The notes: a model not told the origin generated them from the letters alone. Positions 1 through 7,425 are shown, counted from the stretch's first letter. The stretch is 18,288 nt of DNA from Spirochaetota bacterium (GCA_009908735.1 JAAAOR010000006.1:1-18288); one strand, 5' to 3'. Translations and numbers: made by a program.

Positions 1-270
1 CTCGATCTCGTGGCCGACGGCGTGCCCTTCCGGGAGGCCTACCGGCGGGTGGGAACGAGCCTCGACTCAGTCACGCCGCCGGATCCCCTCGAGGCGCTCG
101 CCCGGCGCAGCGCCGACGGCTCCCCGGGGAATCTGAACCTCGCCTCACCGCGGGAGCGTGTTGCGGGCTTCGGGAAGCAACTCGCGCTGCGAGCGGCACG
201 GCTCGACCGCGCGGTCACTGATCTTGTGGGTCACGGGGTGGAGCTGGCGCCTGAGGCGTCGGCAGACTGA
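1..270 (+). CDS. argH: Argininosuccinate lyase, C-terminal fragment (5' end outside window)
   Basis: The reading frame is open from the first base and ends at TGA 268-270, leaving the last 89 residues. The segment GVPFREAYRRVG matches the conserved C-terminal helix of argininosuccinate lyases, which release arginine and fumarate from argininosuccinate in the last step of arginine synthesis. It is followed by ADGSPGNLNL, which resembles the EGSIGNL-type tail I recall from Bacteroidetes-type ArgH proteins. None of the catalytic core is in the window, so the call rests on this tail alone. Another member of the fumarase/aspartase superfamily is possible. The last 56 bases overlap the 3' end of the convergent binding-protein gene. 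Confidence 0.6.
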   Translation, partial: LDLVADGVPFREAYRRVGTSLDSVTPPDPLEALARRSADGSPGNLNLASPRERVAGFGKQLALRAARLDRAVTDLVGHGVELAPEASAD

Positions 271-1294
271 GCTCTCCGGTCTTGAAGCGTTCGGCCATGT
301 GCTCGATCCGTCGGCGCATGGCGGGATCAAAGGCGGACTCGAAGCGATTAAAATCCGTGTTGAGCGTCATCCGTCCCGTACGGAAACTTGCCTCCACGGT
401 CTCCGTAGCCTCGGGCCCGGCATCGAGAATACGGGCGATCATCTCAGCGACGGCATCCTCTAACTCGAGTGCGATGGCGGCGAGGACACGGTTGCGACCG
501 CTCTCCGGTCGCGCACTGTCGAGCCACACGACCTCGATGTTGGTTTCCCGAAGACCCTGCATGGCTACCGCCCGGTTTGCGTAGAGGGCCGGCAGCAACA
601 CCGGAGTACCGTCGGCATCGAAGTCTTCGATCCGCGAGCGAAGGACTGAAGCCGAGGCGCCGAGAGGAAGGCGTCTGATGCGCTCGCGATTTTCGTCGGC
701 GGCTGCCTTGAGTCCAAGGCGGTAGCCGGGGCGGACGACGTGCTCGCTCATGTACAGGCCCGTCTCGATGAGAAGTCCCGCCGTGGCAGAGGCCGTCACG
801 GCCGTCGTCGTCCCCGCGTCCGCCGTCGGCTCTGCGGTTTCGAGCCGCAGCCCGGCAATGTATCCGGCGAGAAAGGCCTGCTCGCGCCTGTTTATGAGGA
901 GGCCCGCCGCATTGGCCAAGGTAGGTGCCTCGCCGTCGACGATGAGAAATGAGGTATCGGGATGATCGGCGGCGGCCTGTAATCCGTCTTCGAGGAGGGC
1001 TCCGCCGCCCACCACCAGAAGCGCGACATTTCGGTCGCCTGCCCGCGTGCGAAGGCGTGTATCTCCGCGGCGCACGCTGGTGACAACCTCTACCTCGAAC
1101 CCTTCTCGCTCGGCAACTGCGGCGCGGGCACCGTCAACGATCATCTGATAGAGGGGATGGGAATCGGCAGTATCAGGGAGCATGATCGAGACGTAGTCGA
1201 TTGCGGGGGCCTCCTCCCCGTTTGACCCTGAGCCGTGGAGCGGCAGCTGTCCTGTCATGGTCGCAAGTAGTAGAACAATGAAGAAGTGACGCAT
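215..1294 (-). CDS. BMP/PnrA-like periplasmic substrate-binding protein
   Basis: A 359-residue protein of the type I periplasmic-binding fold, most like the BMP/PnrA (basic membrane protein, purine nucleoside receptor) group, which normally serves ABC transporters. Residues 1-22 form a signal peptide (MRH followed by a hydrophobic stretch, then polar GSGSN). The family pattern is visible: a SIMLPDT first strand, LLVVGGGALLEDGL, and REQAFLAGYIAGL, which corresponds to the conserved 'E-x-x-FLAGYLAG' block. There is no cysteine anywhere, so unlike most BMP proteins it cannot be a lipoprotein and is probably soluble in the periplasm. The ATG at 1294 is needed to keep the signal peptide; a second ATG 12 codons in would remove most of it. 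No Shine-Dalgarno precedes the ATG, but a TATCAT hexamer ends 6 bases upstream. No permease or ATPase genes are adjacent; the divergent neighbour is a sugar kinase. The substrate is unknown. Confidence 0.7.
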   Translation of the reverse strand: MRHFFIVLLLATMTGQLPLHGSGSNGEEAPAIDYVSIMLPDTADSHPLYQMIVDGARAAVAEREGFEVEVVTSVRRGDTRLRTRAGDRNVALLVVGGGALLEDGLQAAADHPDTSFLIVDGEAPTLANAAGLLINRREQAFLAGYIAGLRLETAEPTADAGTTTAVTASATAGLLIETGLYMSEHVVRPGYRLGLKAAADENRERIRRLPLGASASVLRSRIEDFDADGTPVLLPALYANRAVAMQGLRETNIEVVWLDSARPESGRNRVLAAIALELEDAVAEMIARILDAGPEATETVEASFRTGRMTLNTDFNRFESAFDPAMRRRIEHMAERFKTGELSLPTPQAPAPPRDPQDQ

Positions 1295-1325
1295 ACTCGC
1301 ATGATATCACTCGCCGGGGAAATTG

Positions 1326-1354
1326 TTGACCGGGGTAGTGGGATGTGCTACCGT
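1326..1354 (+). promoter_or_regulatory. Candidate sigma-70 promoter for the FGGY kinase gene
   Basis: TTGACC at 1326-1331, a 17-base spacer, and TACCGT at 1349-1354 preceded by TG (extended -10 form). A transcript starting near 1361 would have a leader of about 25 bases carrying the purine-rich ribosome site ahead of the GTG at 1385. The -10 hexamer matches only about half of the consensus, so this is a candidate. Confidence 0.45.
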
Positions 1355-1384
1355 TTGCCGCACTTTAGGGGACAGGGGGATTCG

Positions 1385-2755
1385 GTGCCCGGCGACCTGC
1401 CGCTCATCCTTGCAATCGACGTTGGTACATCTACGGTAAAGGGTGCGCTTGTCGACGGAGACGGTCGCATCCGGACCATCTCAACCGAGCGCGTGGCCGA
1501 TCGTTCCCGGGCTGTATCGGTCTGGGACCGAGATCAGCGCCACGACGCCATCGTCCATGTAATGCGAGAACTCGGTCCGCTTACAGCAGTGGACGTCGTG
1601 GTGGTAAGTGGTCACGGCCCGACGCTTGTACCGATAGACGCCGACGGAGAACCCCTCGAGCCGGTACTGCTGTGGAACGATGGCCGTGAACGACGCGTCT
1701 CGGAGCAGCCCTCCTTCTTTCTGCCGAAGGCAGCGTGGCTGCTTGCGGAAAGACCTGATGTCTACGAGCGCACTCGGCACTTCTTATCGCTACCCGAGTA
1801 CATTGACTACCTGCTCACGGGCGAGGTCGTCGCTATTACCCCGACCGACGAGTTCATTCAGTACATCTGGAATGCCGACGCCATTGCTGCCTACGGTCTC
1901 GATCCCGATCTGTTCCCGCCCTTCGTGCACACCGGCGACAGAATCGGGGTGGTGCAGGCGCCGGCCGCAGAGCGCTACGGGCTCCGAGCCGGAACACCCG
2001 TGGTTGCGGGTGGCTCGGATTTCCTCATGAGCCTTATCGGCACCGCGAGCCTCGCGCCCGGCAGGACCTGCGACCGCGCGGGCACCTCGGAGGGCATCAA
2101 CTACTGCTCCCGGACGCCGGTGGCGGACCCGCGCCTGAGGACGCTTCCCCACCTCCGCGCCGGTATGTACAACGTGGCCGCGATTCTCGAATCCACCGGG
2201 AGCGCTTTCGAGTGGTTTCGGGGCATCACCGGGCAGCAAGATAACGGCTACGTTCATATCCTCGAGGACATTCGATCCGCGGACTCCGACGCGCCGTTGT
2301 TCATCCCCTCACCACGGGGGCTCGACGGCTGGAACTTCAAAAACGGCGCCTTCCTCGAGCTCAACGCGCACCACGGCCCGGCCGAGCTCGGCCGGGCCGT
2401 GGTGGAATCTCTCGGCTTTACGATTCGCCATTCACTCGAGGTCCTCGCAGAGGTTGGATGCGAGGTGAACGAGCTCCGCATATGCGGGGGGCAGGCTAAA
2501 AACCCCGTTTGGAACCGTATGAAGGCGGACATGAGCGGTGTTGATGTTCTAGTGCCCGAGGTGGAGGATGCAGAGCTCGTCGGTAACGCCTGCTGCGGCC
2601 TCGTCGGCATCGGTGCTTGCGACAGCCTTCTCGAGGCAAGCGATCGCATCGTGCACTTTCGCGAACGCATCTCCCCTGAGCGTGAGGCATTCGAGCGCTA
2701 CGGCGAGCGCTACGCGCGTTACCAGGAGGCGGTGGAGCGCCTTTCGCATCTGTAG
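1385..2755 (+). CDS. FGGY-family carbohydrate kinase (xylulokinase-like)
   Basis: A 456-residue kinase of the FGGY family, which phosphorylates sugars or polyols with ATP in the cytoplasm. The N-terminal ATP phosphate-binding loop AIDVGTSTVKG lies at residues 10-20, followed by a WNDGRE segment. Asp212 in GGSDFLMSLIG fits the catalytic base position (xylulokinases have GGGDN), and the C-terminal half has RICGGQAKNPVWNRMKAD, the second family signature. I chose GTG 1385 because AGGGGGA lies just upstream of it and a promoter precedes it. The frame stays open back to an ATG at 1286, but that extension adds 33 residues with no family match and overlaps the binding-protein start. The substrate cannot be read from sequence; xylulose, erythritol-like polyols or autoinducer-2 are all plausible for the family. 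It is divergent from the binding-protein gene, suggesting a shared uptake and phosphorylation role (inference). Confidence 0.82.
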   Translation: MPGDLPLILAIDVGTSTVKGALVDGDGRIRTISTERVADRSRAVSVWDRDQRHDAIVHVMRELGPLTAVDVVVVSGHGPTLVPIDADGEPLEPVLLWNDGRERRVSEQPSFFLPKAAWLLAERPDVYERTRHFLSLPEYIDYLLTGEVVAITPTDEFIQYIWNADAIAAYGLDPDLFPPFVHTGDRIGVVQAPAAERYGLRAGTPVVAGGSDFLMSLIGTASLAPGRTCDRAGTSEGINYCSRTPVADPRLRTLPHLRAGMYNVAAILESTGSAFEWFRGITGQQDNGYVHILEDIRSADSDAPLFIPSPRGLDGWNFKNGAFLELNAHHGPAELGRAVVESLGFTIRHSLEVLAEVGCEVNELRICGGQAKNPVWNRMKADMSGVDVLVPEVEDAELVGNACCGLVGIGACDSLLEASDRIVHFRERISPEREAFERYGERYARYQEAVERLSHL

Positions 2756-2766
2756 CCACCGCGCCG

Positions 2767-2847
2767 CTGCCGCCGGCGTCGCCGCCCCGGAGGCGCGGCC
2801 CAGAGGGCGCCGCTCCTCTGCCGCCGGCGCCGCCCAGAGGGCGCCGC
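2767..2847. repeat. GC-rich duplicated intergenic element
   Basis: The sequence CTGCCGCCGGCG occurs at 2767-2778 and 2818-2829, and GCCCAGAGGGCGCCGC occurs at 2798-2813 and 2832-2847, so the gap between the kinase and the small membrane protein holds two imperfect copies of a GC-rich unit. CAGAGG at 2801 and 2835 can each pair with CCTCTG at 2815-2820, so alternative hairpins are possible. The function is not evident; it could be a dispersed intergenic repeat or slippage product. Confidence 0.55.
2825..2846 (+). terminator. Possible weak hairpin terminator after the kinase gene
   Basis: CGGCGCC (2825-2831) pairs with GGCGCCG (2840-2846) around an 8-base loop. The hairpin is followed by CCCACTATTCTCTCTTTG, not an unbroken T run, so intrinsic termination would be inefficient at best. 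Confidence 0.25.
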
Positions 2848-2861
2848 CCACTATTCTCTCT

Positions 2862-2889
2862 TTGTTATTCCAGTTCGCTGCATTATACT
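2862..2889 (+). promoter_or_regulatory. Candidate sigma-70 promoter for the small membrane protein
   Basis: TTGTTA at 2862-2867, a 16-base spacer and TATACT at 2884-2889 (five of six -10 positions). It lies immediately before the ribosome-binding site GGGGAGGTGAT (2893-2903), which is an almost complete complement of the 16S 3' end. The first base of the mRNA would fall inside or next to that site. Confidence 0.5.
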
Positions 2890-2908
2890 ATTGGGGAGGT
2901 GATGTAAG

Positions 2909-3310
2909 GTGTTTTTCTGGTTTGGCTTCCCGTTCATGTTCCTCCTCCCGTTTTTTGTTGCGGCGGTTGCGGTGCGTGTGGGAACACAGTTCTTCCGATC
3001 CTGGGATACGCAGCAGCGCCGCTACGTCTCGGGACGGGGGCGGCAGGGCAGCGATATCCTTGCCGATATCTACGGTATGCCGCGAAACGGACGTAGTCCG
3101 GAGGCTCGCGTCTTTCAGCTTGCGAGCAAGCTCGGCGGGCGTCTGAGTGTCTCGGACGTCGTCATCGAGCTCGGGGTCGACGTCAAAGACGCCGAAGAGC
3201 TACTTCAGGGTCTCGTGGACAACGTTCGCGTACGCATGGAGCTCGACGACAACGGGCGGGTAACTTTCGAGTTTCCCGAGATCATCGATCGCTCCGAGCG
3301 AGAGAGCTGA
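2909..3310 (+). CDS. Small N-terminally membrane-anchored protein of unknown function
   Basis: A 133-residue protein I do not recognise. The GTG start at 2909 is fixed by a very strong Shine-Dalgarno (GGGGAGGTGAT, 2893-2903). Residues 2-24 are a single hydrophobic helix rich in Phe (FWFGFPFMFLLPFF). Basic residues follow (RSWDTQQRRYVSGRGR), predicting a cytoplasmic C-terminal part. Residues about 62-125 (ARVFQLASKLGGRLSVSDVV, then ELGVDVKDAEELLQGLVDN, then VRMELDDNGRVTFEFPE) have the helix-helix-helix then beta-hairpin pattern of a winged-helix domain. This could be a membrane-tethered DNA- or protein-binding domain (inference). The last 29 bases overlap the 3' end of glnE on the opposite strand. 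Confidence 0.72.
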   Translation: MFFWFGFPFMFLLPFFVAAVAVRVGTQFFRSWDTQQRRYVSGRGRQGSDILADIYGMPRNGRSPEARVFQLASKLGGRLSVSDVVIELGVDVKDAEELLQGLVDNVRVRMELDDNGRVTFEFPEIIDRSERES

Positions 3311-6300
3311 GTAGCCGTTCGTAGAGACTGTGGGCGCGCTCGAGTGTTTGGGAGAGACGCGGCCAGAAGTCTTCGGTGATGTTTTGTGCCTGCTGCATGC
3401 GTCGGGCAACCACCTCGGTATCCTCGGCATCGAGTTTGAGGCTGTGAACCTGCCGGTCGGCGGCAATCTGCAACACGTGCTCCGCTTTCCGCAAAAACAC
3501 GTAATCCTCCCGTAGATGCCGCGCCGTTGCATCGTCGATGACTCCCCGTTCGGAGAGTGAGTCTATTGCTGCTATGGTATTGCCCTCGAGGCGTGATCTT
3601 TCGTCGTTGCCGGGGTTAACCGAGCTCGACGGCTCGCGCCGGCCGTGCCCGGAGCTCTCGCTGACCTCTGCGCCACCGCGGACCCCGGCACGTTCGCTGT
3701 TCTTGGCGCGCCCGCGGTCCCCACCTCGTTCGCTCTGCGAGGCGTGCGTCGCCCGCGTTGCCACATCGAGCAACTGTAACCCCTGCACCAGAAACTCGAT
3801 GTCGCGGATGCCCCCACGGCCCTCTTTGACGTCCACTACGTTCGGGTCGCTCTCGATCGCGCGCGTCTTCTGCTCGCGCAGTCGACGTATGCCGTCGGTA
3901 ACCGCCTGCGGCTCGACCCGGCGGGGTATGCTCTCGTGGACTGCATCAACAAAGCGGGCGGCAAGGTCGCGGTTTCCCGCTACTGGGCCGAGCTTTATCG
4001 CCGCTTGACGTTCCCATGCGGCTGCCTGCCGGTGGTAGTAGTCGATGGCCGCGGAGACGGGATAGACCAACATGCCGGAGGAGCCGAATGGCCGCAGTCT
4101 GAGGTCGACGCGATAGAGGTAGCCCTGCAGCGTGTGAGAGGTGAGATCCTGATTGAGCCGGGTCATCACCGAGGTGTAGGCGTCTCGCTCCGCCCCGGGA
4201 TCGGCCTGCGCGTCCGGCTCGTAGATGGCGAGCAGATCGATGTCGGAGCTATAGTTGAGCTCGTTGCCGCCGAGTTTCCCGAATCCGAGAATGGCAAATC
4301 GCACGGGGATCACATCCGGGGTTTCGCGCAGTATCCGCTCGAGGCAGGCATCGACGATGGTTCGCGCAAGGTTTGAGAGCTCCGCGGTCACTTCGCGCAG
4401 ACCTACGCCGAGACAGATATCGCGTGTGCCGATCCGTAGTATTTCTCGCCGCCGGAAACGGCGCACCGCGTCGAGCCACTCCTCGTGGGAGTCGCACGCA
4501 TCGCCAATTTCAGCGAGGTCGGCTCCCATCTCCTGCTCACCGCGCAGTCCGCGAATGATCTGGGGCGCGGTGGCCCACGCAAGGAACTCGGGATCGCGGA
4601 AGAGGGCCTGAGAGAGAAAGGTGCTGGTTGCGAGGATGGTCAGCAGTATTTCCAGGCGCTGCGGCTGGCGTTCGAGCTCGCGGAAGTGCGCTTCCGGATC
4701 ATCGAGTGCGCTCACGAGTTGCTCCCAATGGTTGAGGGCGAGATCGGCGTCGGGCACTCGCGTAAACACGTCCCAGGCGAGGATGGCGAGTTCGGCAAAG
4801 AGATAGCGCCTGTTGCCGTCGCCTGCGAGGTTGCGGAGATTGCGTAGGCTCCGCTCCGGATCCCGGAAACCGCCGGAGCTCAGGATGTCGGCCACACGGT
4901 CTTCATCGACATGATCGGAGAGTATGATGTCCGCGACCGTACCAAGGGGTGCCCCAGGCAGAGCATCGCGGCCGAGCTCGCGCTCGACGAAGACCCGGAC
5001 CTGCGCAGTGCGCGTTTCGAACTCAACGTGCAGTTGCTCCGACGGTCCGAGCTCGCCACTACCGGAGTACCCCATGCGCCTGGCAAGATGTTGGTACTCG
5101 AGGGATTCCACCGCTGGGAGAAAGAGGTCCATGGCGTTGCCACGCAGCATCCGCAATCCGTTTATGAGCTTTCGCAGAAAGTGGTAGGCATCCACGAGCC
5201 GGTCCGCCTCGGCGGCGTCGATCTCCCCGGCCGCCACGAGCTCGCTCAGGGCGACGTGGATACGCGGGGTGCGCAGCTTCGGGTTGGTGCGCCCGAGGGT
5301 CACCTGGAGGATCTGAACGCTGTACTCGAGGTCCACAAGGCTGCCGGGTGAAAACTTTGCATTCAACTGTCGCGGCCGGCTCTTGGACTTGAGCTGCACC
5401 GCCCGGAGGCGCTTGAGCTCGGCAAGGTCGATGCTGTCGGCGGCGTAGACAAGATCGTCGCGCAGTCGTTCGACGCGCCGGCCGAACTCCTTTTGACCGG
5501 CGACATGGCGCATGCGAACCAGCGCAAGCTTCTCGAGGCTCGATGCCTCCCCGGAGTAGTAGCGGGCAAATTGGGCGAGGCTCGACGCTTTGGCGCCGGC
5601 CGCGCCGTAGGGACGGAGGCGCAGATCCACCTGAAAGATACCCTCCCGCTTGGCGCGGATGAAGCCCGATATCTCGTTTACGAGATGGGCGAAAAACTCG
5701 GCGTTTCGCACGGGTTCGGCGCCGTCGGTGCTGCCGTCGTCGCTGTAGACGAACATCATCTCGATGTCGGATGCGTATCCGAGCGCCTCCCCGCCTAGTT
5801 TGCCGAGACCCATCACGGCGAGGTTAGCTGCGAGCCCGGCCACGGTGCGCGGTGTGCCGTAGCGCGCCGCGAGAGCATCGAAGCAGATGCGATAAGCGGC
5901 CTCGATGACCGCCTCGGCGAGAGCGGTGAGGCGGGAGCTCAGAAAAAAGAAATCGAGCTCCCCGCGGAGAATGTGGTCAAGGTCGATGAGATAGGTCTCG
6001 TGGTCCTTGAAATCGTTGAGAACCTTCCGTTTCTCTTCGAACCCTTGCGCCTTCTCGAGGGCGGCGTCGAGGAGGCCGGACACCTCCTCGGGCGGGTGGC
6101 TCAGCACCGTGTCGTTGGAGCTCGCGAGGAGGGGCAGAAGCTGCTCATGCTGCATGCGGATGAAGTCCTCCCACAGAAAGTCACTTGCCCCGAGCAGGCG
6201 GGCGAGGTCTTGGAGGATCTTCGGGCTTGAGAGAACGTCGTTCATCCGGTCGCGTTCGGAGAGAGTCAGGAAGTCCTGAATGAGCCGTTCGAATCTGAGC

Positions 6301-7307
6301 AAAGCCTGATAGCGGTCAGGTGCGACGGTGAGAAAGTAGGTGAACTGCTTGGTAAACGCCACCGAGAGTCGAATCTGATTCAGCCGGCGCTCGTCTGTGA
6401 CGGCGCGGCCTGAGGAGTCCACGAAATCGAAGAGGTCCTCCACCTGCTCGCCTCGGGTGTGAATTTCCACCCTCTCCACCGACATTTCATGCAGCACGAG
6501 GGCGCTCGAGAGGGCGTAGAGGAAAAAGGGCGTGTCGACCCCGGTGACGCGCATCCGCGTAGTCGTTTCGCCCGGCTCGACATCAATCCCCACTGGGTAG
6601 AGGGCGCGTTCCTGCCGCACGGGAAAGCGATCCAGTGCCGAGGCAACCTCCTCCGTGATGCGTCGTTTGACCTCACTGTAGCTTTCCTGCGTGCCACGGT
6701 GCAGCAGACCGAGAAACTCTCTTGCCTTTGCGGCTACCTCTTGCGACCAGGTTTCGAACGGGGCGTGCGTGGTCCCGCGAAAGCGGTCCACGATGTAGCG
6801 GGTCGGCGGCTTTGCGGCCGGCGTGGGGAAAGAGCCCGCACGGCGGTACCACGATCGCGCGCCGTGGCCCGACCGACGCCCGCGACCCCCTGCAGCGCCA
6901 CGGGTGGCGCCGGCCGCGCCGTCGTGCGTCCCGCCACCCGCGCGCCCACCCTCCGTGTCGGCGCCCGCGACGGTTCTCGCCTCTGTATATACGTCACCCG
7001 AAGCGATGTCGAATCCGGTTGCCGAGAGTAATCCCGCGAGCACGGAGAACTCTCCGGGAGCATCGTAGGATAAAAAGGTCACCTCGGCGCTGTCGCGCGT
7101 GCGCCGTATGAGTACGCGGACGGGATTCTCCGGCGAGAGGGCGGCGAGGGCGCTGAGATGCGCTTCGATCTCCTCCTGTTGAAAGGTTTCGAAGTAATGC
7201 TGCGGAAACCGCTCGACGTAGCGTCGTATGAGCGCTTCGCCAACTTCCGGGCATCGGGCGGTAAGCTCCGAGACTGTAGGGCGGCGGGACTGAAACTCCT
7301 CCATCAC
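3282..7307 (-). CDS. glnE: GlnE: glutamine synthetase adenylyltransferase/deadenylylase with N-terminal ACT domains
   Basis: A 1341-residue GlnE, about 400 residues longer than the E. coli protein (946). It adenylylates and deadenylylates glutamine synthetase in response to nitrogen status. Two ACT-like domains come first: ACT1 about residues 72-180 (DAPGEFSVLAGLLSATGFDI resembles GlnD 'DRPGLFARIAGVLA'), split by a Gly/Arg-rich insertion at about 112-165, and ACT2 about 248-300 (VDTPFFLYALSSAL). The deadenylylase nucleotidyltransferase motif follows at 500-516 (GLGKLGG with ASDIE), then the adenylyltransferase motif at 1008-1024 (GFGKLGG with SSDID; D1022, D1024). GRGGIRDIEF is intact. Three degenerate 12-residue repeats start at S1192. 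The start is GTG 7307 directly followed by ATG 7304; neither has a Shine-Dalgarno, but TACAAT lies at 7315-7320. It is downstream of amtB-PII, separated by a terminator. Confidence 0.92.
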   Translation of the reverse strand: MMEEFQSRRPTVSELTARCPEVGEALIRRYVERFPQHYFETFQQEEIEAHLSALAALSPENPVRVLIRRTRDSAEVTFLSYDAPGEFSVLAGLLSATGFDIASGDVYTEARTVAGADTEGGRAGGGTHDGAAGATRGAAGGRGRRSGHGARSWYRRAGSFPTPAAKPPTRYIVDRFRGTTHAPFETWSQEVAAKAREFLGLLHRGTQESYSEVKRRITEEVASALDRFPVRQERALYPVGIDVEPGETTTRMRVTGVDTPFFLYALSSALVLHEMSVERVEIHTRGEQVEDLFDFVDSSGRAVTDERRLNQIRLSVAFTKQFTYFLTVAPDRYQALLRFERLIQDFLTLSERDRMNDVLSSPKILQDLARLLGASDFLWEDFIRMQHEQLLPLLASSNDTVLSHPPEEVSGLLDAALEKAQGFEEKRKVLNDFKDHETYLIDLDHILRGELDFFFLSSRLTALAEAVIEAAYRICFDALAARYGTPRTVAGLAANLAVMGLGKLGGEALGYASDIEMMFVYSDDGSTDGAEPVRNAEFFAHLVNEISGFIRAKREGIFQVDLRLRPYGAAGAKASSLAQFARYYSGEASSLEKLALVRMRHVAGQKEFGRRVERLRDDLVYAADSIDLAELKRLRAVQLKSKSRPRQLNAKFSPGSLVDLEYSVQILQVTLGRTNPKLRTPRIHVALSELVAAGEIDAAEADRLVDAYHFLRKLINGLRMLRGNAMDLFLPAVESLEYQHLARRMGYSGSGELGPSEQLHVEFETRTAQVRVFVERELGRDALPGAPLGTVADIILSDHVDEDRVADILSSGGFRDPERSLRNLRNLAGDGNRRYLFAELAILAWDVFTRVPDADLALNHWEQLVSALDDPEAHFRELERQPQRLEILLTILATSTFLSQALFRDPEFLAWATAPQIIRGLRGEQEMGADLAEIGDACDSHEEWLDAVRRFRRREILRIGTRDICLGVGLREVTAELSNLARTIVDACLERILRETPDVIPVRFAILGFGKLGGNELNYSSDIDLLAIYEPDAQADPGAERDAYTSVMTRLNQDLTSHTLQGYLYRVDLRLRPFGSSGMLVYPVSAAIDYYHRQAAAWERQAAIKLGPVAGNRDLAARFVDAVHESIPRRVEPQAVTDGIRRLREQKTRAIESDPNVVDVKEGRGGIRDIEFLVQGLQLLDVATRATHASQSERGGDRGRAKNSERAGVRGGAEVSESSGHGRREPSSSVNPGNDERSRLEGNTIAAIDSLSERGVIDDATARHLREDYVFLRKAEHVLQIAADRQVHSLKLDAEDTEVVARRMQQAQNITEDFWPRLSQTLERAHSLYERLLSSLARSDR
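3627..3734 (-). repeat. Three degenerate 36-bp tandem repeats inside glnE
   Basis: Read on the minus strand, three consecutive 36-base units encode SERGGDRGRAKN, SERAGVRGGAEV and SESSGHGRREPS (residues 1192-1203, 1204-1215, 1216-1227). Each unit begins AGCGA. They sit in the adenylyltransferase half just after GRGGIRDIEFLVQGLQL and before the conserved C-terminal helices, so they form an in-frame insertion, not a truncation. Confidence 0.65.
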
Positions 7308-7314
7308 GGGAGAT

Positions 7315-7320
7315 ATTGTA
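7315..7320 (-). promoter_or_regulatory. Candidate -10 element of glnE
   Basis: On the minus strand the hexamer TACAAT (five of six consensus bases) ends 7 bases before the GTG at 7307. It follows the terminator of the upstream operon, so glnE needs its own promoter. No convincing -35 is visible at 16-18 bases upstream (TTTCCG at best). The position implies a leaderless or nearly leaderless message. Confidence 0.4.
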
Positions 7321-7352
7321 GCTCAACAGGCCTTGCACGGAAAAGGAGGCAC

Positions 7353-7401
7353 AAAAAAGGCGGGCGAGACCCCGGGGAGTTTCCCCGTAGCCCCGCCCGC
7401 C
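7353..7401 (-). terminator. Rho-independent terminator of the amtB-PII operon
   Basis: On the minus strand GGCGGGCG (7401-7394) pairs perfectly with CGCCCGCC (7366-7359), an inner CGGGGA/TCCCCG stem (7387-7382 with 7378-7373) extends the structure, and six T residues follow at 7358-7353. It lies 25 bases beyond the PII stop codon and is the best intrinsic terminator in the window. Confidence 0.88.
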
Positions 7402-7425
7402 GGCAATGAATGGCTGCGTAACCCA

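Noticed and set aside
1286..1384. In-frame upstream extension of the FGGY kinase beginning at ATG 1286
   Set aside because: The extra 33 residues have no family match, the extension overlaps the start of the divergent gene, and a promoter plus AGGGGGA ribosome site point to GTG 1385.
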